From NCBI GenBank assembly GCA_963770275.1, contig CAVYPD010000032.1:1-64000 (forward strand): a stretch of 64,000 bases of DNA, written 5' to 3'. Shown here one piece after another: positions 57,158 through 64,000 of the stretch. Below the pieces are notes generated by a model. It was not told where the DNA came from and made no database searches. It saw only the letters and a list, made by a program, of their open reading frames with translations. The DNA comes from Roseiarcus sp963770275 (GTDB taxonomy: Bacteria > Pseudomonadota > Alphaproteobacteria > Rhizobiales > Beijerinckiaceae). The position numbers and the translations under genes are program-made. Positions within the stretch are counted from its first letter, which is position 1. The number at the start of each line of letters is the position of its first letter.

Positions 57158-57901
57158 ATGTCGAAGAGGCTCGAAGGCAAGGTCGCGCTCGTGACCGGCG
57201 GCTCACGCGGGATTGGCGCAGCCATCGCCAAGCGTCTCGCCGCCGACGGCGCAATGGTCGCCATTACCTATGCCAAGGGGGCGGACGCGGCGGCGTCAAT
57301 CGTCGAGGCGATCAAAAGCTCGGGCGGCAAGGCGATCGCGGTGCAGGGGGACGCGACGGCCGCGGATCAGGTCAATGCCGCAATCGACAAGACGGTCGCC
57401 GCTTTGGGCAGGCTCGATATCTTCGTCAACAATGCCGGCACGGCGATCCCAAAGAAATTCGAGGAGACCACGCTCGAGGAACTCGACCGCGTGATCGACA
57501 TCAATCTGCGTGGCGCGTTTGTCGCGACGCAGGGCGCGCTCAAGCATATGAACGAAGGCGGGCGCATCATTCTCATCGGGTCGTGCGTTGGCGAGCGCAT
57601 GATGACGCCAGGCCTCGTGGCTTACGCGGCCACCAAAGGCGCGATCAAAATGTTCGCGCAAGGGTTGGCGCGGGAAGTGGGCGATCGCGGCATCACGGTC
57701 AACAACATCCAGCCAGGCCCGATCGACACGGACCTCAATCCCGCTTCCGGCGAGTGGGCGGTTCCGCAGAAGGCGATGACCGCGCTCAATCGTTACGGCG
57801 GCGTGGACGACGTCGCGAGCCTGGTGGCGTTCGTCGCCAGTCCGGAAGCAGCCTACATCACCGGCGCGAGCCTGACGGTGGACGGCGGCACGAACGCCTG
57901 A
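57158..57901 (+). CDS. SDR oxidoreductase next to a LysR regulator
   Basis: A 247-residue FabG-like SDR: TGGSRGIGAAIAKRL, NNAG, LIGSCVGERMM with the catalytic Ser, YAATKGAIKMF and a C-terminal SLTVDGGTNA. AAGGAAAA precedes ATG 57158. It resembles the SDR at 54569 closely in layout and ending, so the two may be paralogues brought together with different regulators. Probably regulated by the divergent LysR protein. The substrate is unknown. Confidence 0.88.
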   Translation: MSKRLEGKVALVTGGSRGIGAAIAKRLAADGAMVAITYAKGADAAASIVEAIKSSGGKAIAVQGDATAADQVNAAIDKTVAALGRLDIFVNNAGTAIPKKFEETTLEELDRVIDINLRGAFVATQGALKHMNEGGRIILIGSCVGERMMTPGLVAYAATKGAIKMFAQGLAREVGDRGITVNNIQPGPIDTDLNPASGEWAVPQKAMTALNRYGGVDDVASLVAFVASPEAAYITGASLTVDGGTNA

Positions 57902-57960
57902 TGCGCGGGAGCAAGCGTCGGCGCGGTCGCCGCGCGGGCTGACGGAGAAAAAGAGGACGC

Positions 57961-58618
57961 TTAAGCTTTTATCGGCAGCACGATTTCAAAGCGAATTCCC
58001 AAGGAATCGCTATGCCATTCATGGTGACCGTCGAGGCCCATACTGAGAAGCCGGATGAAGTTCATCCCCATGTGGCCGGCCTCGTTGAAGTCAAAGTCCT
58101 CGGGAAATCCCACCCCATCATCCTCATAAGCAATCATGAGGCGCCCTTCCTCCTGACGAGCTGCAGGAAAGGGAGATCCTCGTCGGCAAACCGGCCGGAT
58201 GGGCGTATTTCAACGAATTGGAGATGAGTTCCGCGGTGATGAGCCCGAGCGACAAGGCTGTTTTTGCCGGCAGCTGACAATCCGCAGGGCAGTCAAAAGA
58301 AAATGATGTCGCCGCTGGCGTGAGAGCGCCCCTCAGGCGATTACATATCTCTTCCAGATATTTGCGCAGCTGGACTGTTCCTGTCGTCGATTCACCCAAG
58401 AAACGGTGAAGCTTTCCGACCGTTTCTATACGGTCGGCGATTTCGAGAAGAAACGTCTGCGGATCCGATACATCACCACTCCTGGCTCGCTGACGAACCA
58501 GAGCGCTGATGAGTTGCAGACTATTTGCAATCCGGTGCTCGGCCTCTTTCCGATAAAAATGAGAACGTTCACCGGTAGGAATATCTGCTTCGACTAGTGT
58601 GAGCATGGGAACCACCAT
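57961..58618 (-). pseudogene. HisKA_2-type sensor histidine kinase, one frameshift
   Basis: A short soluble kinase. The dimerisation region reads KEAEHRIANSLQLISALVRQRA with the phospho-His, typical of HisKA_2/HWE-like kinases of alphaproteobacteria. The ATPase part begins LGLITAELISNSLKYAHP (N box). The frame breaks near 58140 and continues as EEGRLMIAYEDDGVGFPEDF (G1 box), then GMNFIRLLSMGL and ends EIVLPIKA at the TAA at 57961. One indel restores about 219 residues. There is no sensor domain, so it would need a partner. These kinases often feed general-stress signalling (family knowledge). Confidence 0.8.
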
Positions 58619-58833
58619 TTCGCCTCAACCGTACGCCAAAACTCAAGCTATAGCAAGCATTATTACTTAATTAACCTTGGTAAAACAAGGCATTGCCTCA
58701 GTATGCGCCTCCTATACAATCGGCTATACATGGGGCGTTAACTCATCATACCCACTTGACAAAAAAGCCTAACTATGAGTAAGTGGCGCAAGGTGAGCAG
58801 ACGTAGGCTTTTTGAAAGGTAAGGAGAGCATCC

Positions 58834-59055
58834 ATGTCGGCGGACCCTCGCGGTGAGCGTCTCCAGATCATGCTGACATCAGAGGAGCTTGCCGCCCTCG
58901 ATCAGTGGCGGTTCAGCCGTCACATGCCGAGCCGCGCAGCGGCGGTTCGGGAGCTGTTGCGCCGAGGACTGGCGGCTGAAGGCTTCGACATTTCGGACGG
59001 AAAGACAAAATCCGGCGATTTCGGCGTGATTGTCGATCTCAAGAAGACGAGTTGA
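58834..59055 (+). CDS. Small ribbon-helix-helix-like protein
   Basis: A 73-residue protein, MSADPRGERLQIMLTSEELAALDQWRFSRHMPSRAAAVRELLRRGLAAEGF, with the pattern of a ribbon-helix-helix DNA-binding fold (strand, then two helices with RAAAVRELLRRGL). AAGGAGA lies seven bases before ATG. No toxin or target gene is adjacent. It sits in an AT-rich region between the histidine kinase and the DUF482 gene. It could be a regulator or an antitoxin without partner. Confidence 0.75.
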   Translation: MSADPRGERLQIMLTSEELAALDQWRFSRHMPSRAAAVRELLRRGLAAEGFDISDGKTKSGDFGVIVDLKKTS

Positions 59056-59294
59056 AACGGCGGCCTGGACGAGAGCGACAGCTCGCCGGATCCCGCGCAT
59101 CCGCCGCGAAGCGCTTTTCGCGGGCGCGATTCCGGGCGACGATGCGCCCCGCGGCCTGAAGTTCCCGGTGTGAGCCTCGGTCTCGGCTCGCGGACGATCC
59201 ACACGAGCGCGAGGCTTGAGGCCCCTTCACCACGAAAACGGCGCCATGCGTGCTAAGATGGGCCATCCCGCCAGATCGGACCGCCTGACCGCCC

Positions 59295-60531
59295 ATGTCC
59301 TCCAGTTTCACCGCGCGCGTTGTCCCGTCCATCGCAACCATTGACGCGGCGGCGTGGGACGCCTGCGCCAATCCGCCGGGCCGCTCGTATGAAGAGGCCG
59401 AGGGCGAACGGTTCAACCCGTTCATCGCTCACGCCTTCTTGCATGCGCTCGAGGCTTCGGGCTCGGTCGGCGGCCGCTCCGGCTGGACGCCGGCGCATCT
59501 GACGGTTGAAGACGCAAGCGGACGCATGGTCGCCGCCGCGGCCTGCTATCTTAAAAGCCACAGTCAGGGCGAATACGTGTTCGACCACGCCTGGGCCGAC
59601 GCCTATGAGCGGGCCGGGGGCGACTATTATCCGAAGCTCCAGGTGGCCGTCCCTTTCACCCCGGTAACCGGACGCCGCCTCCTCGTCGCGGCCGATGCGC
59701 CCGAGGGCGCGCGAGAGGCGCTGATCGGGGCGCTCGGCCAATTACGCAAACAGACCAAGACGTCGTCGATTCACGTCACCTTTCCGACCGTCCAGGAGAC
59801 CGAGCGGCTGTCCAAAGCCGGCTTTCTGATCCGCAACGGCGAGCAGTTCCATTTCTCCTGCGACGGCTTCGCGAATTTCGACGACTTCCTCGCGGCGTTG
59901 GCCTCGCGCAAGCGCAAGGCGATCAAACGCGAACGGCGCGACGCTCTGGACGGCGACGTCACGATCGAGCCGCTTGACCGGCTCGGCGATTCGACCCGAG
60001 CACTGGGACGCCTTCTTCAAGTTCTACATACATACGGGCTCGCGAAAATGGGGCCGCCCGTATCTGACCCGCGCTTTCTTCGAATTGATCGGCTCAACCC
60101 TCGCCGACCGCGTGCTCCTGGTGATGGCGCGCCGCAACGGTCGCTATATCGCCGGCGCCATCAATTTCATCGGCGACGACGCGCTCTACGGCCGCAACTG
60201 GGGCGCGATCGAGCACCGGCCGTTTCTGCATTTCGAGGTCTGCTACTATCAGGCGATCGACTTCGCGCTTTCGCGCGGATTGCGCCGCATCGAGGCTGGC
60301 GCCCAGGGCGAGCACAAGCTCGCCCGCGGCTATCGGCCGACCCTCACCTATTCGGCGCACGAATTCGCCGACGCGCGGCTTGCCCGGGCGATCGCCGACT
60401 ATCTCGGACACGAGCGAGAAGCGGTCGAGCGCACGATCGCCCATTATGAGGAATACGCGCCCTTCCGCCGCGGCGATGGCGGCGAGCAAGGGGACGAACG
60501 CGAGGGAGAATCCTTTGACGCCGAAGTATGA
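59295..60531 (+). pseudogene. DUF482 (FemAB/GNAT-like) protein, one frameshift
   Basis: A protein of about 410 residues of the DUF482 family, related to peptidoglycan-type acyltransferases. It starts MSSSFTARVVPSIATIDAAAWD and has PFIAHAFLHALEASGS, YLKSHSQGEYVFDHAWADAYER, and LASRKRKAIKRERRDAL. The frame breaks near 59975 and continues as EHWDAFFKFYIHTGSRKWGRPYLTRAFFELIG, GRNWGAIEHRPFLHFEVCYYQ and AGAQGEHKLARGYRPT. It overlaps the HIT gene by 17 bases at its 3' end. Function unproven; aminoacyl- or acetyl-transfer is inferred from the fold. Confidence 0.85.
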
Positions 60532-60948
60532 GCCCGACAACATCTTCGCCAAGATCCTGCGCGGCGAGATGCCGTGCGTGAAGGTCTATGAGGACGACGT
60601 GTCGCTCGCCTTCATGGATGTGATGCCGCGCATCGAAGGCCATACGCTGGTCATCCCGAAGGCGCCGGCGCGCACGCTCTTCGATCTCGATCCCAAAGAT
60701 CTTGGCTGCAGTTCATGCCCTCGGTGCAGAAGGTCGGGCGCGCGGTCATGGCCGGCATGAAGGCCGAGGGCCTCTTGCTCCAGCAGTTCAACGAACCGGC
60801 GAGCGGCCAGCAGGTCTTCCACCTGCATTTTCATCTGCTCCCGTGTTGGACCGGTGTCGCGATCCGTCCGCCGGGCGGCCCATTCCAAAGCGCCGAGACG
60901 CTCAAGCCGCAGGCGGAAAAGATCATCGCGGCGCTGGCTCACGTGTAA
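60515..60948 (+). pseudogene. HIT family hydrolase, one frameshift
   Basis: The start TTG 60515 has GAGGGAGAA five bases upstream and overlaps the DUF482 gene. (M)TPKYEPDNIFAKILRGEMPC, VYEDDVSLAFMDVMPRIEGH and TLVIPKAPARTLFDLDP form the N-terminal half. The frame breaks near 60708, and FNEPASGQQVFHLHFHLLP carries the catalytic HxHxH motif. These enzymes hydrolyse nucleotide phosphoramidates and dinucleotide tags. About 145 residues once repaired, normal for the family. Confidence 0.85.
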
Positions 60949-61004
60949 GCATTCGCCGGCCGCCTGCCGGCGCACCAACCCCGGACGCCGACGCCTTGAC
61001 CCAT

Positions 61005-61694
61005 ATGCACTACTTCCCACTCGGCGCCGGCGTCGCGACCCTCTTCTTCGCGATTCTGATCGGCCTTCTGTTTTTCATCCAGATCAGGCTCCTGGGTCAC
61101 GCCTATTCCGCGCTGGGCCTCGATCCCCGCGTCGCGATGCTGGTGCTGTTCGCCTCCCTGCTCGGCTCGTACGTCAATTTGCCGCTCGCGCGGCTGCCAG
61201 AACAGCGGGTCATCTCTCGGGAGGTGGTGGAGGTCTTTGGCGTCCCGTTTCTGGCCCCGGTCGCCGTCGATTGGCCGGGCACAATTTTAGCGATCAATGT
61301 CGGCGGCGCGGTGATTCCGATCCTGCTTTCGTTCTATCTCCTCATGCGCTACGATCTTTGGGCAGCGGGGGCCGTGGCGACGGCGATCGTCGCCTTTGTG
61401 GTCCATCGGATGGCGACGCCGGTGCCGGGGGTAGGCATATCGGTGCCGACGTTCGCCCCGCCATTGTTGGCGGCGGGCGTGGCGCTGGTGCTATCGCGGC
61501 GATTTGCGGCGCCGATCGCCTATATTGGCGGCAACCTGGGCGTGCTGATCGGCGCCGATCTCCTCAATCTTGGGCGGCTGCGCAGCCTCGGCGCTCCCGT
61601 GGCCTCGATCGGCGGCGCAGGGACATTCGACGGCATTTTCCTCACCGGCGTGATCGCCGTGCTGCTGGCGAGCCTGGTCGTTAAACAAACGTAA
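61005..61694 (+). CDS. DUF1614 membrane protein
   Basis: A 229-residue inner-membrane protein with about seven helices. MHYFPLGAGVATLFFAILIG opens the frame; TTG 60996 is an alternative start. The DUF1614 pattern is seen in AMLVLFASLLGSYVNLPLAR, INVGGAVIPILLSFYLLM and the C-terminal GGNLGVLIGADLLNLGRLRSLGAPVASIGGAGTFDGIFLTG. Function unknown. It lies 57 bases after the HIT gene and may share its transcript. Confidence 0.85.
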   Translation: MHYFPLGAGVATLFFAILIGLLFFIQIRLLGHAYSALGLDPRVAMLVLFASLLGSYVNLPLARLPEQRVISREVVEVFGVPFLAPVAVDWPGTILAINVGGAVIPILLSFYLLMRYDLWAAGAVATAIVAFVVHRMATPVPGVGISVPTFAPPLLAAGVALVLSRRFAAPIAYIGGNLGVLIGADLLNLGRLRSLGAPVASIGGAGTFDGIFLTGVIAVLLASLVVKQT

Positions 61695-61867
61695 ACAGAA
61701 CGTTACCGATCTGTGGCGCATTTGCCACATTGGTCGACAAACACCTCAGAACACCAAATGTCCGATAGACTCGCGCCGAGTCGAATCCTATAGTCCGGTC
61801 ATTGTTATCTGGCGGCGGGGTGACGCGTGTTGCGTACGGCGTCGCGCCATAAACGGAGACGAAGAAA

Positions 61868-62713
61868 ATGACGAATCGCTGGCTAAAGGGTGTCGCAGTT
61901 GCGGCTCTGACCGCAGTCGGAACAATGGCTGCTCAGGCGGCCGACCTTCCGACCAGAAAAGAGGCTCCGGCGCCGATATTCGTGCCGCCTCCCTTCACCT
62001 GGACCGGGTTCTACATCGGTGTGAACGCCGGCGGCATCTGGCCGAGCGGGGGCCGGGATGCGTCGATCTTCGACCCGAATTCGCTATCGATGGCGGCTTC
62101 ATCAATGCTGGGTTCCCGGGCGGTCTCGGATCGCAAAGCGCCGGATTCATCGGCGGCGGCCAGGCCGGCTACAACTGGCAGACTGGCGCCTTCGTGCTCG
62201 GTGTCGAAACCGACTTCGATGGGTCGACCCTCAGCAAGTCGTTCAATAACGTCGGCGCTCCCTTTGCCGGCCCGGCCGCTACGGCAGGGCCTCAACGGCG
62301 ACTTCTTGACCGTTAATGGCAAGAACAGCCTGACCTGGTTGGGCACGACCCGCGCCCGCCTTGGCTTCGTCGCCACGCCTGACAATCGCCTGATGATCTA
62401 CGCCACGGGCGGTGTCGCTTACGGCGGCGGCAATTCACAATTCACCGTCTTCGACGCGACGACTGGCTCTTTCTGGAGCGGCAACCCGAGCTCATCGCGT
62501 GTCGGCTGGACGATCGGTGGCGGTGTTGAATACGCGATCACCAACAACATCACGATCAAGGGCGAATATCTGTACGCCGATCTCGGCAGCAGCAAGTTCA
62601 CCACGACTCGGAAACGCGCTTCGGCGACTGCTAACTTCCCGGGCGTCATTGCGAGCGGGAAAATCGACTGGAACGCCTCGATCTTCCGCGCGGGCGTGAA
62701 CTACAAGTTCTAA
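61868..62713 (+). pseudogene. Omp25/31-type outer-membrane porin, compensating frameshifts
   Basis: The N-terminus is a signal peptide (MTNRWLKGVAVAALTAVGTM, cleaved before ADLPTRKEAPAP) followed by FTWTGFYIGVNAGGIWP. From about 62085 to 62288 the open frame reads low-complexity Ser/Pro/Arg, whereas another frame gives the expected barrel sequence IDGGFINAGFPGG, GFIGGGQAGYNWQ and FVLGVETDFDGSTLS. The original frame then resumes as LNGDFLTVNGKNSLTWLGTT and ends IFRAGVNYKF. Two indels thus cancel, leaving an open but scrambled segment of about 68 codons. An 8-stranded barrel is expected. A terminator follows. Confidence 0.85.
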
Positions 62714-62744
62714 GCTTTCAAAGCTTCGAATTCCAAAGATCTTG

Positions 62745-62779
62745 GCCGGAGGAAGGGCAACCTTCCTCCGGCTTTTTTT
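62745..62779 (+). terminator. Rho-independent terminator after the porin gene
   Basis: A perfect 12-base stem, GCCGGAGGAAGG with its complement, closes a GCAA tetraloop and is followed by seven T. It lies 32 bases after the porin stop. Confidence 0.93.
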
Positions 62780-62948
62780 GCGCTCGTCGCCGTAGCGCTG
62801 CGGCCTGAATTGTGCGGCTCCAACCCCGCCGTTGGCCAGGCCAAGGCCGGTTCGACGCTACCCTCCAAGTTGAATGGGCGATCTTAAGCCCCGATCAAGC
62901 GTCCGCTTCTACTCTCGGTTGTATTCTTCACCGGCCGAGATTGCTCCG

Positions 62949-63704
62949 ATGCCTGCCCACAACGTTCCGGCCCTGGTCCTCCGGCGCCTGACCAAGAGCT
63001 TCGGCCGGCCCGCGGTCGATCGGCTCGACCTCACGATCGCCGCGGGCGAATTCTACGCTCTCCTCGGTCCGAACGGCGCCGGAAAGACAACGACATTGCG
63101 CCTGGTCGCGGGCCTTCTGCCGGCTGACGACGGCGACATCGAGATCTTCGGCATCGACGCCCGCCGCTCGCCGATCGAGGCCAAGCGAATCGTCGCGTGG
63201 CTCCCCGACGAGCCGATGCTGTATGACAAACTGGACCCGCTCGAATATCTCGAATTCGTCGCCGGCCTCTGGTCGGTCGAGGCGCGTCGCGCCAAGCGGC
63301 TCGCGGAAGATCTGCTCGAAAGCTTAGGTCTTTGGCCGAATCGGCGTGATCGCTGCGAGGGATTTTCGCGCGGCATGCGGCAAAAGCTGGCGCTCGCCGG
63401 CGCGCTCATCCATGAGCCGCGGCTCCTGATGCTCGACGAGCCCCTCACCGGCCTCGACGCCGCCGCGGCCCGGCAGGTGAAGGACATTCTGACCGATCGC
63501 GTGCGCGCGGGCGCGACCATCATCATGACCACGCATATTCTCGAGGTCGCCGAGCGGCTCGCGGACCGAATCGGCATCATCGCCCACGGCCGGATGATCG
63601 CCGAGGGGACGCTCGATGAGTTGCGCGCCAGCGTTGACGCGCACGGGGCGACGCTGGAGACGGTGTTTCTGGATTTGACCTCTCAGGCCGGACGAGCCGC
63701 ATGA
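62949..63704 (+). CDS. ABC exporter ATP-binding subunit
   Basis: A 251-residue ATPase (ATG 62949 chosen because the ABC fold begins there: LVLRRLTKSFGRPAVDRLDL). It shows GPNGAGKTTTLRLVAGLLP, a YDKLDPLEYLEFVAGLW Q-loop region, FSRGMRQKLALAGALIHEPRLLMLDEPLTGLD, and a TTHILEVAERLADRIGII H-loop. This is the gliding/NatA/CcmA-like exporter class. The next gene, overlapping by 4 bases, is its membrane partner. An upstream start at 62874 is possible but has no ribosome site. Confidence 0.87.
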   Translation: MPAHNVPALVLRRLTKSFGRPAVDRLDLTIAAGEFYALLGPNGAGKTTTLRLVAGLLPADDGDIEIFGIDARRSPIEAKRIVAWLPDEPMLYDKLDPLEYLEFVAGLWSVEARRAKRLAEDLLESLGLWPNRRDRCEGFSRGMRQKLALAGALIHEPRLLMLDEPLTGLDAAAARQVKDILTDRVRAGATIIMTTHILEVAERLADRIGIIAHGRMIAEGTLDELRASVDAHGATLETVFLDLTSQAGRAA

Positions 63705-64000
63705 TTCGGCGATTGATTCGGTCTTTGGCCGCTTTTCCTCGTTTCGTCCTGCACGATTTGCGCCTGAGCGCGCGTAGTCTGGCGTCGATGTTCGGCTCAT
63801 TGTCGCTGCGGCGGCTGGCTGCTCTGATCGCGCTCCTGTTCGTGGCGCTCCACATCGCCGCCTACCCGGTCGCCGGCTGGCTCATCGCGATTGAAGACGG
63901 TCCCGATGGCGTCATGCGAATCACGGCCATCCTCGCCGGCGGCATGGCGCTTATCATTCCATGGATCGTTGCCCAGTCGATAGCGGACTTTACCCGCACG
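63701..64000 (+). CDS. ABC exporter membrane subunit, truncated by right edge
   Basis: The ATG at 63701 overlaps the stop of the ATPase gene (ATGA) and runs open to the right edge for 100 codons: MIRRLIRSLAAFPRFVLHDL, two predicted membrane segments (AALIALLFVALHIAAYPVAGWL and ILAGGMALIIPWIVAQ) and a short Asp/Gly loop between. No homologue is named from this fragment. It is the permease partner of the upstream ATPase. Confidence 0.8.
   Translation, partial: MIRRLIRSLAAFPRFVLHDLRLSARSLASMFGSLSLRRLAALIALLFVALHIAAYPVAGWLIAIEDGPDGVMRITAILAGGMALIIPWIVAQSIADFTRT

Noticed and set aside
61712..61729. TGTGGC..GCCACA inverted repeat upstream of the porin as a terminator
   Set aside because: Only six bases per arm and no T-run follows; operator or chance is equally possible.

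Overview
The window is GC-rich, densely coded DNA typical of an alphaproteobacterium of the Hyphomicrobiales, most like a Beijerinckiaceae or methylotroph-related lineage. Pointers are the DUF2865 protein, the GluRS2-type glutamyl-tRNA ligase, the Omp25/31-type porin with a mature N-terminus beginning ADLP, the TamA-TamB pair, the DUF482 and DUF1614 proteins, and a REP-like palindrome ending in CTCAGGATGAGG that is common in this order. No tRNA, rRNA, CRISPR array, phage or transposase gene was seen. The taxonomic placement is inference from protein style only.

Layout. 1-6.8 kb: secreted protein (partial), xseA, DUF2865 protein, gltX, a GT21-type glycosyltransferase and a BON protein. 6.8-18.5 kb: a minus-strand polyol (sorbitol/mannitol-type) catabolic locus with an FGGY kinase fused to a HAD phosphatase, a SorC-type regulator, a binding protein, two permeases, an ATPase, a mannitol-type dehydrogenase and three short-chain dehydrogenases. 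19-22.2 kb: a WD40 protein and a CobW metallochaperone, both heavily frameshifted, then an SH3-like protein coupled to a YkgJ-type cysteine-cluster protein. 22.4-29.3 kb: NHL-repeat lyase-like protein, an orphan ABC ATPase, a TRAP transporter and an old-yellow-enzyme oxidoreductase. 29.5-36.7 kb: a secreted duplicated-domain protein, a PIN-like protein, purB, a DadA-like oxidoreductase and a hybrid histidine kinase. 37-40.6 kb: a ribose-type sugar ABC transporter. 40.9-47.4 kb: tamA-tamB. 47.4-54.5 kb: epimerase-like protein, homocysteine methyltransferase, rluD, rpoH, a large secreted protein, a CsbD protein and a small secreted protein. 54.5-64 kb: two SDR genes with divergent TetR and LysR regulators, a HisKA_2-type kinase, an RHH protein, DUF482-HIT-DUF1614, a porin and the start of an ABC exporter operon.

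The most striking non-coding feature is a roughly 120-130 bp element present three times (520-646 minus, 34045-34170 plus, 53311-53430 plus). Each copy lies 29-47 bp downstream of a stop codon, in the same orientation as that gene. Each has four direct decamers, of which the last two form a hairpin with two inverted decamers across an 8-nt loop, followed by a shared tail containing CTTTTCAA and GTTACG. The decamer sequence is different in every copy, but repeats and stem arms agree within each copy. I do not recognise this family.

Thirteen genes carry frame breaks, roughly a dozen of them within 19-21.2 kb, while long genes such as tamB and the hybrid kinase are intact. This looks more like uneven assembly quality than decay, but the sequence alone cannot decide. 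Affected genes are entered over their full reconstructed span and typed as pseudogene.
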